A stretch of 64,000 nucleotides of DNA from Cladorrhinum sp. PSN259 (Eukaryota; Ascomycota; Sordariomycetes; Sordariales; Podosporaceae). Under the pieces are notes generated by a model that had not been told where the DNA came from, did not search any database, and saw only the letters and a program-made list of their open reading frames with translations. The stretch lies in NCBI GenBank assembly GCA_033725935.1, contig MU867062.1, forward strand, positions 806,001 through 870,000. The letters run 5' to 3'. The first letter of the stretch is position 1; each line of letters opens with the position of its first letter. The position numbers were made by a program, and so were the translations under genes. This document shows positions 37,711-49,964 of this stretch, piece by piece.

Positions 37711-40700
37711 GTGATGAGATGGGCATGATATGGCCAGGGGTTCAGAAAAAAAAGGGAGATCGAGAGTCGTATTTGGTGATTCTTAGCCAGATCTAGCAGG
37801 ATGCGCCCTGCGTGGAATTTGAGATTTGTGAATTCGGGTCCGAGAATTTACGTGGCCTGCCTGTTGCCCTTGTCTTTTTTTCTTTTTTTTTTTCTTTCTA
37901 TTTCGTGTAGGTACGAATGTCAGGGACTCGCATTCCTGATTCCTGGATAGCTAAGATGATACCAAGTTGGGAATACTGTCTGTTGTTGGTTAGTTCTTAA
38001 TGCGCTGTGAGTTGTAAGCTGTCAGTTGGTCAAGATGCGGACTTGGATACCCGATTTCCCGAAGTCTTTTTACTCTAGGCACCCAGGTTATCAGGGGTCA
38101 GGTTCAACAGGGAATCCTTCGATCCTGCTTATCTGTCTGGACTCGACATGTTTGTCTTAACAACAGCATCCCCGATCCCGAACCTGCTGTCAGCACAGAC
38201 TCACCGTAGATTACCGATCTGATATCAAAAGATCCAGAGTGGTATTCCCTGTCTCACACCCCTTCACACCTGGCCCTCGAAGATGGTCCGACTTTACGTT
38301 TATCCCGTTTCGGGGAAGACACCAAACCGGACTACTCTCGGAGAGCTCCGAGGGAAAGGGGAGTTCGCTCCGGATAGGTGCGTTCGATAGTGTCAAGTAG
38401 GTTATATCAGCCCCATGTATACTATTTTGAGCTTCCACCTGCCTTGTTGAGGGCTAGTTCAGGATGGGCATCGTCATGAACGTGCGTCAGCGGGGGGAAA
38501 GTGAAGAAGATGGCAGACTGAGCGAAGATAACCCCATGTGAACAGCGCTCGACTTTCGGTAATCATCACGTTCGTGGTCAATGCCAAGTTCGCAAACCTA
38601 CAGTCGCTCGGCACCGATAGCCTGGTTCCTAGCTGGCTGGCTTCTTGCCCTAGCGCGTCATGGAGGGGAAGAAACGTTGCAAAGGTCGGCGACCAGAATA
38701 AGTGAATACCTCGTAGGATCCCTTGTCATACCCACCAATATGTCCGTTCCTTATGCAAAGAGCGACCACGTGACCAGAGATCTAGACCACCAATCTTCAG
38801 CCTGGCCACGCAAGCCTCAGATGTTCAGACGGCTGACATTTCCGCTACCAAGAGTGAAGAAGAAAGCCGGCGGCCTCTTTTCTTCTTTTTGGGTGCTGCG
38901 GCGGGAAGGCATCGCTTCGTCATTGGGTCTTGAGATCTCCATAAGAGCCGAGTTATAGGCCGTGGGAACGGACGGGTAAAAGGCGAGATAATTTCCCAAA
39001 CGGGCGGAGGTTGTCATGCAACACCTGCGTGATATTCGAGAGAGCACTCACGGTGTGGTCCAGGTCACCACTCGGCCAAAGAGCCCGCTGCGGGTCTGCT
39101 GTGGCCTGGCTGGCTATTCTACATGTCAGGTGCTAGGTAGACTGGCATGTGCGGGCTCTCCGATATAGAGTCGCAAGGTAGATAACCCTGTACAGAACAT
39201 GTCATCGAACGTCTGCAGAAGAAACACTAGCGCCCGAGTGTCCGAGCACACACTGGGGGGGTTGCGTGCGGCGGAGTACAGCTTGACAGGTTGCACAGAA
39301 TATGTTGGCGGGATTTATTCTTTGTGTTCCGGCAGGAGTAGCCTTTGGGGATGGCGATGGTGGTGTCTGTTCGTGATGACGTTTACTAGAGAAGGTCAAG
39401 AATTTATTGAGGATCAATGGTAAGTCAGGGAGGTGGAATGCAGGTACCAGCCCGACGTGGCCAGGCACAGCCAGGCACAAGAACAGAGAGACAGGAACAG
39501 GAATTCTCCCCCCTCTCAGCGAGGCACAGGGGCGAATTTCCCCGCAGAGGATTTCTCTAGTGTCCGTACATTCAGTGGACGACTGCCGTTCGTGGTCCTG
39601 CTGATGGGTCGAAGCTTGGTTCGACGACGCTAACCTGATAATACGGATCAACTTCCAAGGTCGGACACTGCACCTTTTGCCCACGCCAGCCCTATATGCT
39701 AAACGCATTATTACTATGAATATCACGCCAGGGAACCCCGGACCTTATGCAAGTAAATAAAGCGGGAACGATAGTGGGTGGGTAGAGAAACGCAGTGATT
39801 GAGCAATGAGAGAGTCCAGCAGGTTGGGCAGCATGAACAACGGGCGGCCGAGCGGGGGGCCAAGTTCGCTTAGTTGGGAGCTGGGTTGTATTCGATCTGG
39901 GAAACAAGTTCTGACTGCTTCTGCTTGGTCGGTGGGATGAGATGTTGGCCAGATGGGAGAGAAAACAATGAGAAACTCATCTGACCAAAACAATGCCAAG
40001 CAGTCGTACTCGGGCTTCAGGTACCGGCGACTGAAGAAACCGACGAGACGAGAGCGACGAGGGCAACGAGGGCAACGAGAAAGAGTAGAAACGCACCAGG
40101 AGCTGTTGAATGGTTCGAGATCCACTCGATCACCCATCCTTTGTATCACCTTTCTTACACCGTCGTCAAACGCTGGCTGTGGACATCTGTGCTGCAACAT
40201 GACAAAACTGTCCGTCATCCACCCAGATGCACCCTGGGATTATTTTAGAAACATCCAAAACCTAGAGTGTGAATATGTAATCACTCAATTCGGGTGTAGC
40301 CAGGCTGCCAAGCGCTCTTTACATCAAAAGGACTTTCTTTTTCTTCGGAGAGTTTTTTTGCGAATGCGATCTGGATCTAACTTTTCTCAACAAAAAGTGG
40401 TCTTGTGAACATTGTGGTGTCGTTGAGAATGAGTGGGGTTTGGTGGGGAGTGACATGGGTCGACGCTCTGCGACACATCTGAGACAGCTAACGACCCCTG
40501 TCAGGCTTCTTCAGCCCACCGGCTCTGGTTGCCGACAAATCAGAATTGACAGGCCTGGTGCGGGACCCCTGCATTGGCTTACTTCAGCACCCAATCACAG
40601 GCTAGTACGACCCCACCCCAACGTCAACCTCAAACCGCGTTGCACCGTGCTCAGGTCACGGTTCCTCCAGTCGCGTCTTTCCAACGACATCGCTCCTTCT

Positions 40701-43227
40701 TCCCACGACCGAGATGCCTATTGCAGATTGCCAACCGTGGCTTTCCCAGGCTTCCAGGTTCTCAGGCTGCCAACATCACCGTCGCTTTCTCGCTACGATT
40801 CATCATGTTTCTTTATGGATCCAAAACGAATCAAAACCTGCACATTCGCTACCGCAGTCTAGACTCCTTTCTGAATCCCTCGGACACAGATCTCGCCCTT
40901 TATTTCTGTTTTGTTTTTTGATCAAGAACAAATACGGTATGCACCGGATTCTCTCATTTGCGCACGGTCTCTTCGGCCGTCCTTGCGTCTCGGTGCCTGT
41001 TGTCGGGTTTCTGCCGCCCCCTCCTCGACCCGCCATATCGGCCACTCAGAGCCGCAGGACGGGTTCTTTCCTTTCTGGATGATGGGGGCACGTACAAGTT
41101 CTCTGCAGCTGGGTAATGATTCTGGAATTCCATTTGACAGGCAGGATGCGACCATTCTACGTGTCTTCCAACGAGGGCAAAAGGCCCGCTTCAGAGTGGG
41201 AGAAGACGGGGTTGCGGCCGGGTCTGGGAGGTCTAGAGGTCTGGATCGACAACCATCTGTTGCTCTCCGTGGAGAAATGCCACACCGTGAAAACAGGAGC
41301 CCTCAAAAGCCCCCAGGATTTCAAGTCCGGATCGTCGATGCCAAAACGGTGCTCGATGCGAAGATGTGGTCTTGCCAAACATGCTCTGCCATGATCTCCC
41401 CCGGGGATCCTGGATTGCTCTTGGCTAAAGTTAAAGTCCTTTCTTGCGCAACAGCTACCCCTCATACACAGCGGCTACAGTAACAGGATTTACCGTGCAG
41501 GAATCGAGGCGTGCTGTGCCATGTTGCCTCTGTATCAAACAAGTCAGTTCGCGAGATGAACAACAGCCCTTTGGTCTGTGTGGACGTCGTCGGTGCCAAG
41601 ATCCGTCAGTACAGAGTTGTCGTTGATTTTGTAGCCCTGTCTGGTGCCTGGTCGACCGTTTCTTTCCCCTCTCTTTTCTTCCCGCTGTTGCCACCTTAGA
41701 AAGCTCCACGCATGGGTTATGAGACAAGCCACCTCCTCGGGTATCTTCCCATATGGCCCTGTCGAAGCCTCAGCCTCCACACGACCGAGTCCTATCGTGG
41801 TCTAGCCTGGCTTCTCCTTCACCCCCTTTGTGTTGACCAAGTGGATAACCCCTCAAGTCTCTTTCTAATCTTGGACGGAAACAACCCTCATTATTTCCCT
41901 CGAGGGTGAAGCTCTCGTCTAGTTATTCCTTTTTGGCCGCCCCCCCCCCAGTTCTCTCTTCTATCGTCCCTGGCTTCACATCCCGAAGACGAGGCCTTTG
42001 ACCTTGTCCCTGTGGCCCTGCCCCTCGGCTCATCGGCGACTTGTTCATCTGGGGCAACCCTGCACGAATACCCGGCTGGCCCTGCGAATCGGCGTTCTGC
42101 CCAGGCTCCTCTGTTTTCCCCAAAGGAGCACCATGTTCTGATGGGCCAGTCCCTGGCTCCAACCCACCTTTCTGATCCTCTCATACCGTAGTCCTCTGAT
42201 GTTCCGTCATCGATGGACAGATGTAACCCTGTTCACCCTTGTTCCCAACCCTTGCTCCCGGGGTAGGCCAAGCACACTCTCGCACACCACCTCTCCTTCA
42301 CATCCACACACACAGGTCAGTTTGTTACAGGAAAATCCGGCTTAGCTCCTACCGACGTTCCGAACTTGACCGTGCTGAACTACAATACCTATACTCGGTA
42401 GGCCCCTCATGGTCTCTTAGCCCTCGGCACTCTTTCTTCTCATATACCCCCAGGGTCCTACAACGCCCCGCCAGCCGGCCCTCTTTCTTCCCTCCGCGTC
42501 GTCCGTCCCACACCAAGTTCTCACTGGCTACTGTCCTTCCTTCTACAGTCACTCCTTTAACAATTTTTTCTCGCCCCTGATATATCGGCCTCTGGTCTAT
42601 AACACCAAGAGAGAGCTGGTTCTCTTTTCCGCCCCCGGACAGATGCCAGTGTGAGCTTTCCCACGGATTTGAACGAGTTGCCTCCCGGCCAACTCACCAC
42701 ACTCCTTTTTTTTTCTTTCACCATCCATCCGAGACCGAGTCCTCGACTGCCACTCCCTGCTTTGCCATATCCGTCCTTCCGGACAACGGACGCCATTAGT
42801 TTTCTGCCCATTACGAGGGGTTTTCATTCATTAATTACGTACGACGAGGACCGGCTTCTACATACATACTTGACATACGACAACGCAAATAGACATCATT
42901 CCTTACAAGAAATATCCATCACATCTCCAAAGATATTTCACATTCACATCTACGCCCATAACTCATCCGCTCTTCTCGCCTCGGTAGATCATACTTTATC
43001 TGGGGCTTGGGACCGGGCCATTGCGCACGTTATATAGTTCCCTAGTAAGTTACAAAGACGGCCGGTCTGGGCATCCTCATGATACAAGAGCGGGGGGCAC
43101 TCTCGTCTGCCAGGGCTTGTTCCCGCTTGCTCATTCATGCTAACCTTTAATAGCTGGCTACGCTCAGCTTCCGGTCACTTATAGATTAACAACAGATAAC
43201 TTTCTTCCTCTTCTCTTGCCGAGCGTC

Positions 43228-45556
43228 ATGGATACGACTCAGGCACATCTGTACGCCGTCTCCCGTTCCTTGACACGCGATTGTACTAGGAATACACCAC
43301 TTACACGTATTATATAGGCCTCAACAGATTCAGGTGCCATCCTTCAACTTTGACACCTCCGAGAGCCATTACAGGAGAGACATCCCGTCGTCTCGTCCTT
43401 CGCCCATTATCAACATGCACGGGAACGGTCTGCCGGTCAAGACGGAGTCGATGGCAGCGCCGCAGGGTGTATGGACGACGCCGACTTCTCAGGGGTTGAG
43501 GCCGAGGCCCGCGACTATTCATGAGGGGTTTTCTTACTGCATGGGAGAGTCTTATGGGGGATTGCCAGCTTGGGATTCGTCTTCTTTGCATTTGCAGGAT
43601 ACGCCCAGCGACACCGTGTCATCCCGACCCATCTCGGTTCATCAGGATTTCTATCCAGTCACGACGATGGAAAGCAGTGAGTGCCACGATGGGTATGGTG
43701 GCGGTTATGGGGGGCTAACCATCCCATCAGGTCCCTGGCCACAGAAACCATGCGATGATGGTCTCGATCTGAACAACCTGGATCCAGAGATGCACAACAT
43801 TGGACAAGCATACACCACCGACGAAGCGATCCCGATCCTCGATCTCAGGTATTCCGGCCATCAAGTGGAGGGCGAGCCCATGAACTTTGATGGTGGTTTG
43901 AATCCCCGCCGCATGTCTGGATCATCGTTTACCGTGTCTACCTCTGGTGGTTTGTCGGACATGCCATCATACGAGGAGTTTTCTGCGGCAATGTCAGATG
44001 CGCCGTCTTTCAACTCCGAGTACCCGCCCCCGTCCAACAGGAACTCGATGATCTCCTCCACCCAGCTGTCCCCTGTTGCATCTCCCCGCATGACGCCTCA
44101 AAGCCGTTCCGAATTGGTTAGGACCCAGAGTCGGGGACGAGGTGCTTCGCCCTCGCCGCGGCCTGGAATGCGCGCCGCACCATACTCAGTCGAAAGTGCT
44201 CGGAATAAGAGGTGGTCTACCGGCTCTTACGGAACAACTCCCAATCGCAGGCCTTCCCCTTTTGTTTACCACCATCCCCACGATGCTTTCAATCCCCATG
44301 CTAGGCTGTCGTCACGACATTCCTCGCCTACTATTGGTCACGGTCCACTTCCCCTAAACTACGGAAATCTGCAAGCGGCGCAACAGCACCCATACTTGAT
44401 GAGCAATGCACCACCATTTAGGCCGAACAGCATGCTCCTGCCGACCCAGTTGCCCTCGCACATGTTCCATCACGAGGCTCACCAACAGTTTGAGAATGCC
44501 CCCCCGCTTCTCTCTCACGGTCTGTTTCGCATGCTCCAAAGCAATGCCGATCCCCACTCACTCCACAGCCACTACACTGATTTGTCGGACCCCCCGGACT
44601 TGTACGCTTCTCTCCAGGAGGAGCAGATTCCTCCTCCCCCAGAGGATATGAACCCTAGTGATCCTGACCTGGTTCCCCACGAGCAAGAGTTGAGGTTCGA
44701 GGGTGATTTGTACACACCCAGGTGGGTTCGTGGTCATGGAAACAAGCGTGAGGGCTGGTGTGGCATCTGCAAGCCGGGAAGATGGTTGGTACTTAAGAAC
44801 TCTGCATTCTGGTACGACAAGAGTTTCACGCACGGGATCAGCGCGGCGACAGGCAGTCCATTCCAGGAGCCCCAGGAGACAAGACGGATGGATGGTAACC
44901 CGGACGTGTGGGAAGGATTGTGCGGAAGCTGCAATGAGTGGATTGCACTGGTGAGCAGCAAGAAGAAGGGAACAACATGGTTTAGACATGCATACAAGGT
45001 GAGCAGCACTGGATCTACTTGCAATAAGATTAAAGGCTGACAAGATTTCCAGTGCCATACGCATCCCAAAATCAAGGATGCGCCAAAACGGAGGAGGGAG
45101 AGCAGCCATACGCGAGCAATGGCGGCAGCCCCCATGCCAAAGCCTAGGACGGAGCCATTGACACCGCAAATGACTCCTGCCTTGTCAACAGCAAACACTC
45201 CGACCCCAAGTCACGCTCAGGTTCAAGCGCAATCGCAAGTCCAAACCCCTGCACAGTCACAGGCGCAAGCACCGGAGCACATTCAGGTTCAAACCCCTCG
45301 TTTGTCACAGGCACCTCAGCAGTTGCCTCAAGAACAACAACATCCGCCCATGCTTTCATCTCAACTGCAGGCACAACCGCCACATATCCAGCTGCAACCT
45401 CCCCCAATGGGCCATCGCCAATACCATCCGAGACATTTGCCTCCCCATATGCAGATTCAGATGACTTCGGCACCACCTCAGCCACCCCTGAGGACTTCGG
45501 TGATGAGTCCCATTGGGCCACTGGCTCCCATGGATGGCTTCCAGAACATGATATGA
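43228..45556 (+). CDS. Rua1_C (DUF4451) zinc-binding transcriptional regulator
   Basis: Three exons are inferred: a 23-nt first exon 43228-43250 (MDTTQAH and two bases), 43318-44998, and 45053-45556, encoding 735 residues. The first splice yields HLPQQIQVPSFNFDTSESHY. The N-terminal 470 residues are Ser/Pro/Gly/His-rich and disordered, with SP sites. The domain near residues 475-575 is the fungal Rua1_C/DUF4451 type: DLYTPRWVRGHGNKREGWCG, GICKPGRWLVLKNSAFWYDK, GLCGSCNEWIAL and WFRHAYKCHTH. Its paired Cys and His residues probably bind zinc. The last intron splits it just before the final Cys-His. In Ustilago, Rua1 regulates ustilagic acid glycolipid genes; other members are little known. The tail of about 150 residues is rich in Gln, Pro and Ala (possible activation region). 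The frame is open from 43334 without an ATG, which forces an upstream exon. Confidence 0.85.
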
Positions 45557-48500
45557 TCATCCCTATGCAAGCGAGAAGAGCATTTAATGACGCCCGTTAT
45601 GACAACCCAATAAAAACAAAACAAAACAAAACAAACTGACTACCTCATACTTTTGCTCAAAAGTATTGATGATGATGAACCGTTCGGAATACGGAGCAAA
45701 GATAAATAGACTGGAATGGCATGGTTTTCGTTTCTTTATCTTGTCAACTTCTCTTCCCTTCTTTCCACTTTCTGTCACTGGTTGGTCATAGTGTCCTTCT
45801 TCTCTTCTTCTCAAGCCCACCGGGGCGAATAACACCACCCCCCTCTGCTTCTTTGCATATTGTTTTCAACCATTTTTTTCTCGCTCTATCTTTCTTTTTA
45901 CAAAACCCCTCTCCTTCAGAAACGTTCTTGCTTTCTATCTCTCTCTCAGTTATTACGAATGCCGGTACATCGTTTATCTTTCTTCTGCTTTCGAGGGCCT
46001 TCCTTTACAACCTCTTTTTAGCTTATTGTTTCCCAAGTTCGTTGGATTTAATTCATGAAACTTTAGGTAGTTAACTTTAGTATAGCTTTTTCTTTTTCTT
46101 TTATAGTTTAGTATGACACTGTTGATACCCTTGATGGAGGCAAAAAAGAGGAGGAGATAGGAATTGGGATCTGGAGGCGTTTCCCGCGTAATGCAGGAAC
46201 ACAGACTCTAGGAAAGGGGAGGAAGAGATGGAAAAGTCAAAACGGGAAATTTATTGGCAAGGGGGAATCATGAAAGCTGGAATAGCATAGCGTTTTATTT
46301 TTTCTTGAATTGAATGCTTTTGTCAAGATATATATTCTGAGAGTTTACCTGTGGTGTTTCTGTCAAGGATGAAGCACAGATACTCGTGAAGCGTATCGCA
46401 ATTTGGGAACTGCAATTCCACTTGCCTTGCCAAATGGTTAACACGCATACTCTGACTCTTTTTTGAAGCCTCTCCTCCCTTATATCTCACAATGTGCGAA
46501 TACCGCCGGTGATGTTTGCCTTCGACCTCAGGCATCCACATATCCGCTGGCTGCTACGATGACCTAACAATCTGAACCAAATGTGTATTCTTCATAAGCA
46601 GCAACAAAATAGACGCCCAAGGCCCCCCAGAACAAGATGTAATGCAGCTATCAGATCGATCGGCATCCCCGGTAGCATTGTTCATGCACTTTGACGCCTT
46701 GATCTCTCCTCGGAAGGGGGGGACGGGGACGAACAATGGCAGTTCCCGACTTGCAAGAAATCCATAAATATGTGTTGCAAATCTTTCGGAGATATTGCAG
46801 CAGCCTCGCGCGCGGCTGCAACGTAAATTTCGTCATTCATCTCTGCGATTCAACTCGGGGTTCATCTCCTGAAGTTCATGCGAGCCCCGGGAGGTGGGTA
46901 GATAGATGCAGTCCGTGTGCAACTTTTTTGCGTCGAAAGTATGTATCCCGTTCAGCAAAATCCGATTTAGTTACCTCGGTGTAACCCCCACATTTGTTGA
47001 GGGGGACGTATGTACATAGCTGAAGAAGAAAGGAATAAAAAGGACTTAGTGAAATCAGGGGAGAGAAAAAGAGTTAGACCAGGAAGTTTAAGTGGTTGCA
47101 TGTGGAACATGTGGAGAATGTAACATTTTGCTTTTTTCAGCTGCTTGTTTTTGCAGTTGGGTTCGGTTTGAGTGGCGTTTTCGGGAAATGGGTTTCCCTT
47201 TGGGTTTTTGATGGCTTGCTGGGGGAAGGGGAAAGGGAAAGGGAAATATACCAGATCGAGAAGTAATGTGCAAAACTTTTGGGAGTTCCAACGAATGAAT
47301 GTCGTTCAGGAACTCCGAGCCTAATGGACGGGAAGGAAAGGAAACGCAATTGGGGTTTGTGAGTGGTTCGGTTCGCGCTCTAACTGACTGGAAGGCAGGA
47401 TACAAGATAACCTGTTTGTGAAGTGTGTGAGTTACCTATGTAGTTACGCAATGTGGTAAGGCGGTACAGAATACAGCCAGCCTTGAGAGTTTCAGACGAT
47501 TTACTCCTGTCCAGTCATTGTGGGGTTTTGTGAGAGAGCTGGGACTCAGGAGAAGGATGAGAATCGTAGGATATCGAATCGGTATTACATCCGAGGGGGA
47601 CAGAAGTGTTTCATTAGCCGTGCAATGGAGATGTTCAATCCGATGGTGTAGAGGAACCTCAAAGAACGGCTTCTGCTTTCTGTTAGTGAACTCTAAATTT
47701 TGTATGAGAAAACGATCCTCTCTACTACAGTCAATAACAGACGAGAGTTGTGTGCACCTCCCGATCTAATTACAGAAACCAAACCTTTGGGGAATGTGGA
47801 ACTGTCGATTACAGTTTACCGTCTTAACCGCCGAGTTACTTTCGCTTTCTTTTGAACATCTGCTGAGCGGAAACTCTGGTTCTCGATCCCGAGAACACTC
47901 TTCAGCTCGGCAGCAGGACTCGCGATGATGATGCACCGAGTGGCGCCAATGTTGCATTGCACTTGCTTGGTGATGCAGGAACCAGCGACTACGACAGGTC
48001 AATACTGATCAGTAACTTCTGTGAAAAGGAGGCACCGAATTTGGAAAGACAAGATGCTCGCCACTGCACTCGGTATTGGTTCCCGTCTGGATGCACAATG
48101 CATCTCAGCCGCCGCTTGGGTGAAGTTGGTTCCATGGTTCCCCACGGGATTGCAGTAAGAAATGCGCAAATCATCATTAAAAAATTCCCCACGGCCTTGA
48201 ATAGGGAAGGCATAGGTAAGATGACCCGGAGGCAAAAAAGGGTGGGTGACGGGAGGGAACTACCCAAAAGATATTTCAAGGTTGAGGAGGTTCTTGCCTC
48301 CTAAAACCCCATGTCAGTGTCCAACGCTGCTACCTCCCGTCCAAAGGATTCTCCACATGATCACTGTGCAGCTGCGGGCTTGCTGCTGGGGCAACGTGCC
48401 TTCTCAAGTCTGAGAGCAATTCAGTTTTGACCCACGTGCCGGCTGCCTGCTTCAGGATATTTTCGGGATTGGATGATGATCAGGAACGGTGAACAATTTG

Positions 48501-49964
48501 TCTCCATTTATCTCTTTGATATGTCGACATGGGGAAAAAGAAACATGGGATATCTGAACCTGGAAATTACCCCACCAAACCACGCTTTGCCAAGATGATT
48601 CGCCAACTCCCAGCCGCGGGGCTTGCAACCTTACCTTCTCCTCATTGGGGTCGCTGCCTTGAACATGTGTGCAGGGGTTTCTCTTTTTCTTTTATCTTTT
48701 GACTCAGAGAGACAGATGCAGTTAATGTCACCTGCAGCGAGCATCCAAGCTTCTCCACCCCGGGAGCCCTACCGGCCCTTGAACATCTCGGGTAGGTAGT
48801 GATTAGTCGGCGAGGAGACTGCCTGTTACGGCGAGTTCCGGTATCTATAGGTGACAGGAGCGAGGATTCACAGGCTGGTGAGAATTGGTGATATCTATCT
48901 GGTACCTGCTTCCCACAGGTGTGCTATAGCACCCCGGACAGGTTCGAATTATACCCGCAGTTCCCCGGGAAGACCACCACTCGGGTCATCAGAGCTCGTA
49001 CATCCATCATCTCGTACAACCCCCACTTCAAATTATAACGCCGCCGGTATTGGGAGGGTAACCAACGCTCCTCGCCCAGCATAACCAGCAGTGCACTCCG
49101 CTAGCCGCCCCTCGGTCAGACCTCGCACACGCACTCACACACTTGTCTTATGTTGCAGCAGATGCTGTTTGTCTTGATTGCCGCCGGCTCTGGCCTAAGT
49201 TTTGAAGCTGGTGATTTGACGGGATAAATACACAGTAGGTATAATCCAGGGTATATTGTCGAGGGAATTCTTTTTCTCCTTCTCCTTCTAGATTCCACTT
49301 AAGCAAGTACGCATCCACTCAACGAGCAGGGAGCAACCGTGCCGCAAGCCAGGGCTTCCATATGCTGGCGGTTTTCCCAATCCACCGAGACCCTCAACAC
49401 AAGCACAGACCCGACAGTACCACCAACTTTTGTGTGGGTGTGTGCTTTTCTGCATCCCGTCTTTTTATTTTCTCGGCCCCCTTTTTATATCAGTTTCTGC
49501 TTCTCCTCTGACGACGTTAACGACCAATCTGCATCTCTTTTCTCCGGCAGGTTTGAGCGTTTGTTTGGTATGTTCCGAGCTCACACTTGGACTCGACACT
49601 TGCAGACAAAAGAGCTTGTTTATACTGACCTGAGCTCTGACCCTCTTAGATTTTAATGTTTACTGTTACGAAACGAATATCGACGACGCTTGGGTAATGA
49701 CCGACATAGAATTCCGGGCCACGGAAAAAAAAACATACTCCCTGTTCTGAATCGTTTTACGAAAATTACGCCTTGCCGTGCCAACCACTCTACTCTATAC
49801 CTCCCTCCCTTTCCACACACGATCCGAGTTGGCCCGTCTGCATCTGCCCTCCCGACGTAGTATTATATTACGAACAAATCATCAACCTTCTTTGATCCGG
49901 CTGCCATGGTTCGTCTCTCATTATAGGAAGTCAGATCTAGCAGAGATTAATATTCAAATCTGCT
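45557..49964. other. 4.4-kb gene-poor intergenic region
   Basis: The stretch runs between the Rua1_C gene and the PHD-finger gene, both plus strand. An AAAAC microsatellite sits near 45612-45636. C/T-rich leader-like sequence lies before 49965. Frames up to about 115 codons occur (47957-48304, 47088-47405) but none looks like protein. Confidence 0.55.
45612..45636 (+). repeat. AAAAC pentanucleotide microsatellite
   Basis: About five tandem AAAAC units just downstream of the Rua1_C gene stop, probably in its 3' untranslated region. Confidence 0.7.

Larger units (their letters stand above)
35836..43227. other. 7.4-kb gene-poor region upstream of the Rua1_C gene
   Basis: Apart from the doubtful frames at 36062-36742, no coding sequence is supported. 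A GGAT/GATA microsatellite lies at about 37650-37710. From about 41900 to 43200 the plus strand is markedly C/T-rich, as in long fungal 5' leaders, and may be transcribed with the gene starting at 43228. Many short frames occur in all phases without splice logic. Confidence 0.5.

Noticed and set aside
39202..40408. Several 150-170-codon frames on both strands
   Set aside because: They overlap each other in opposite directions and none is protein-like. Chance frames in G+C-balanced intergenic DNA.
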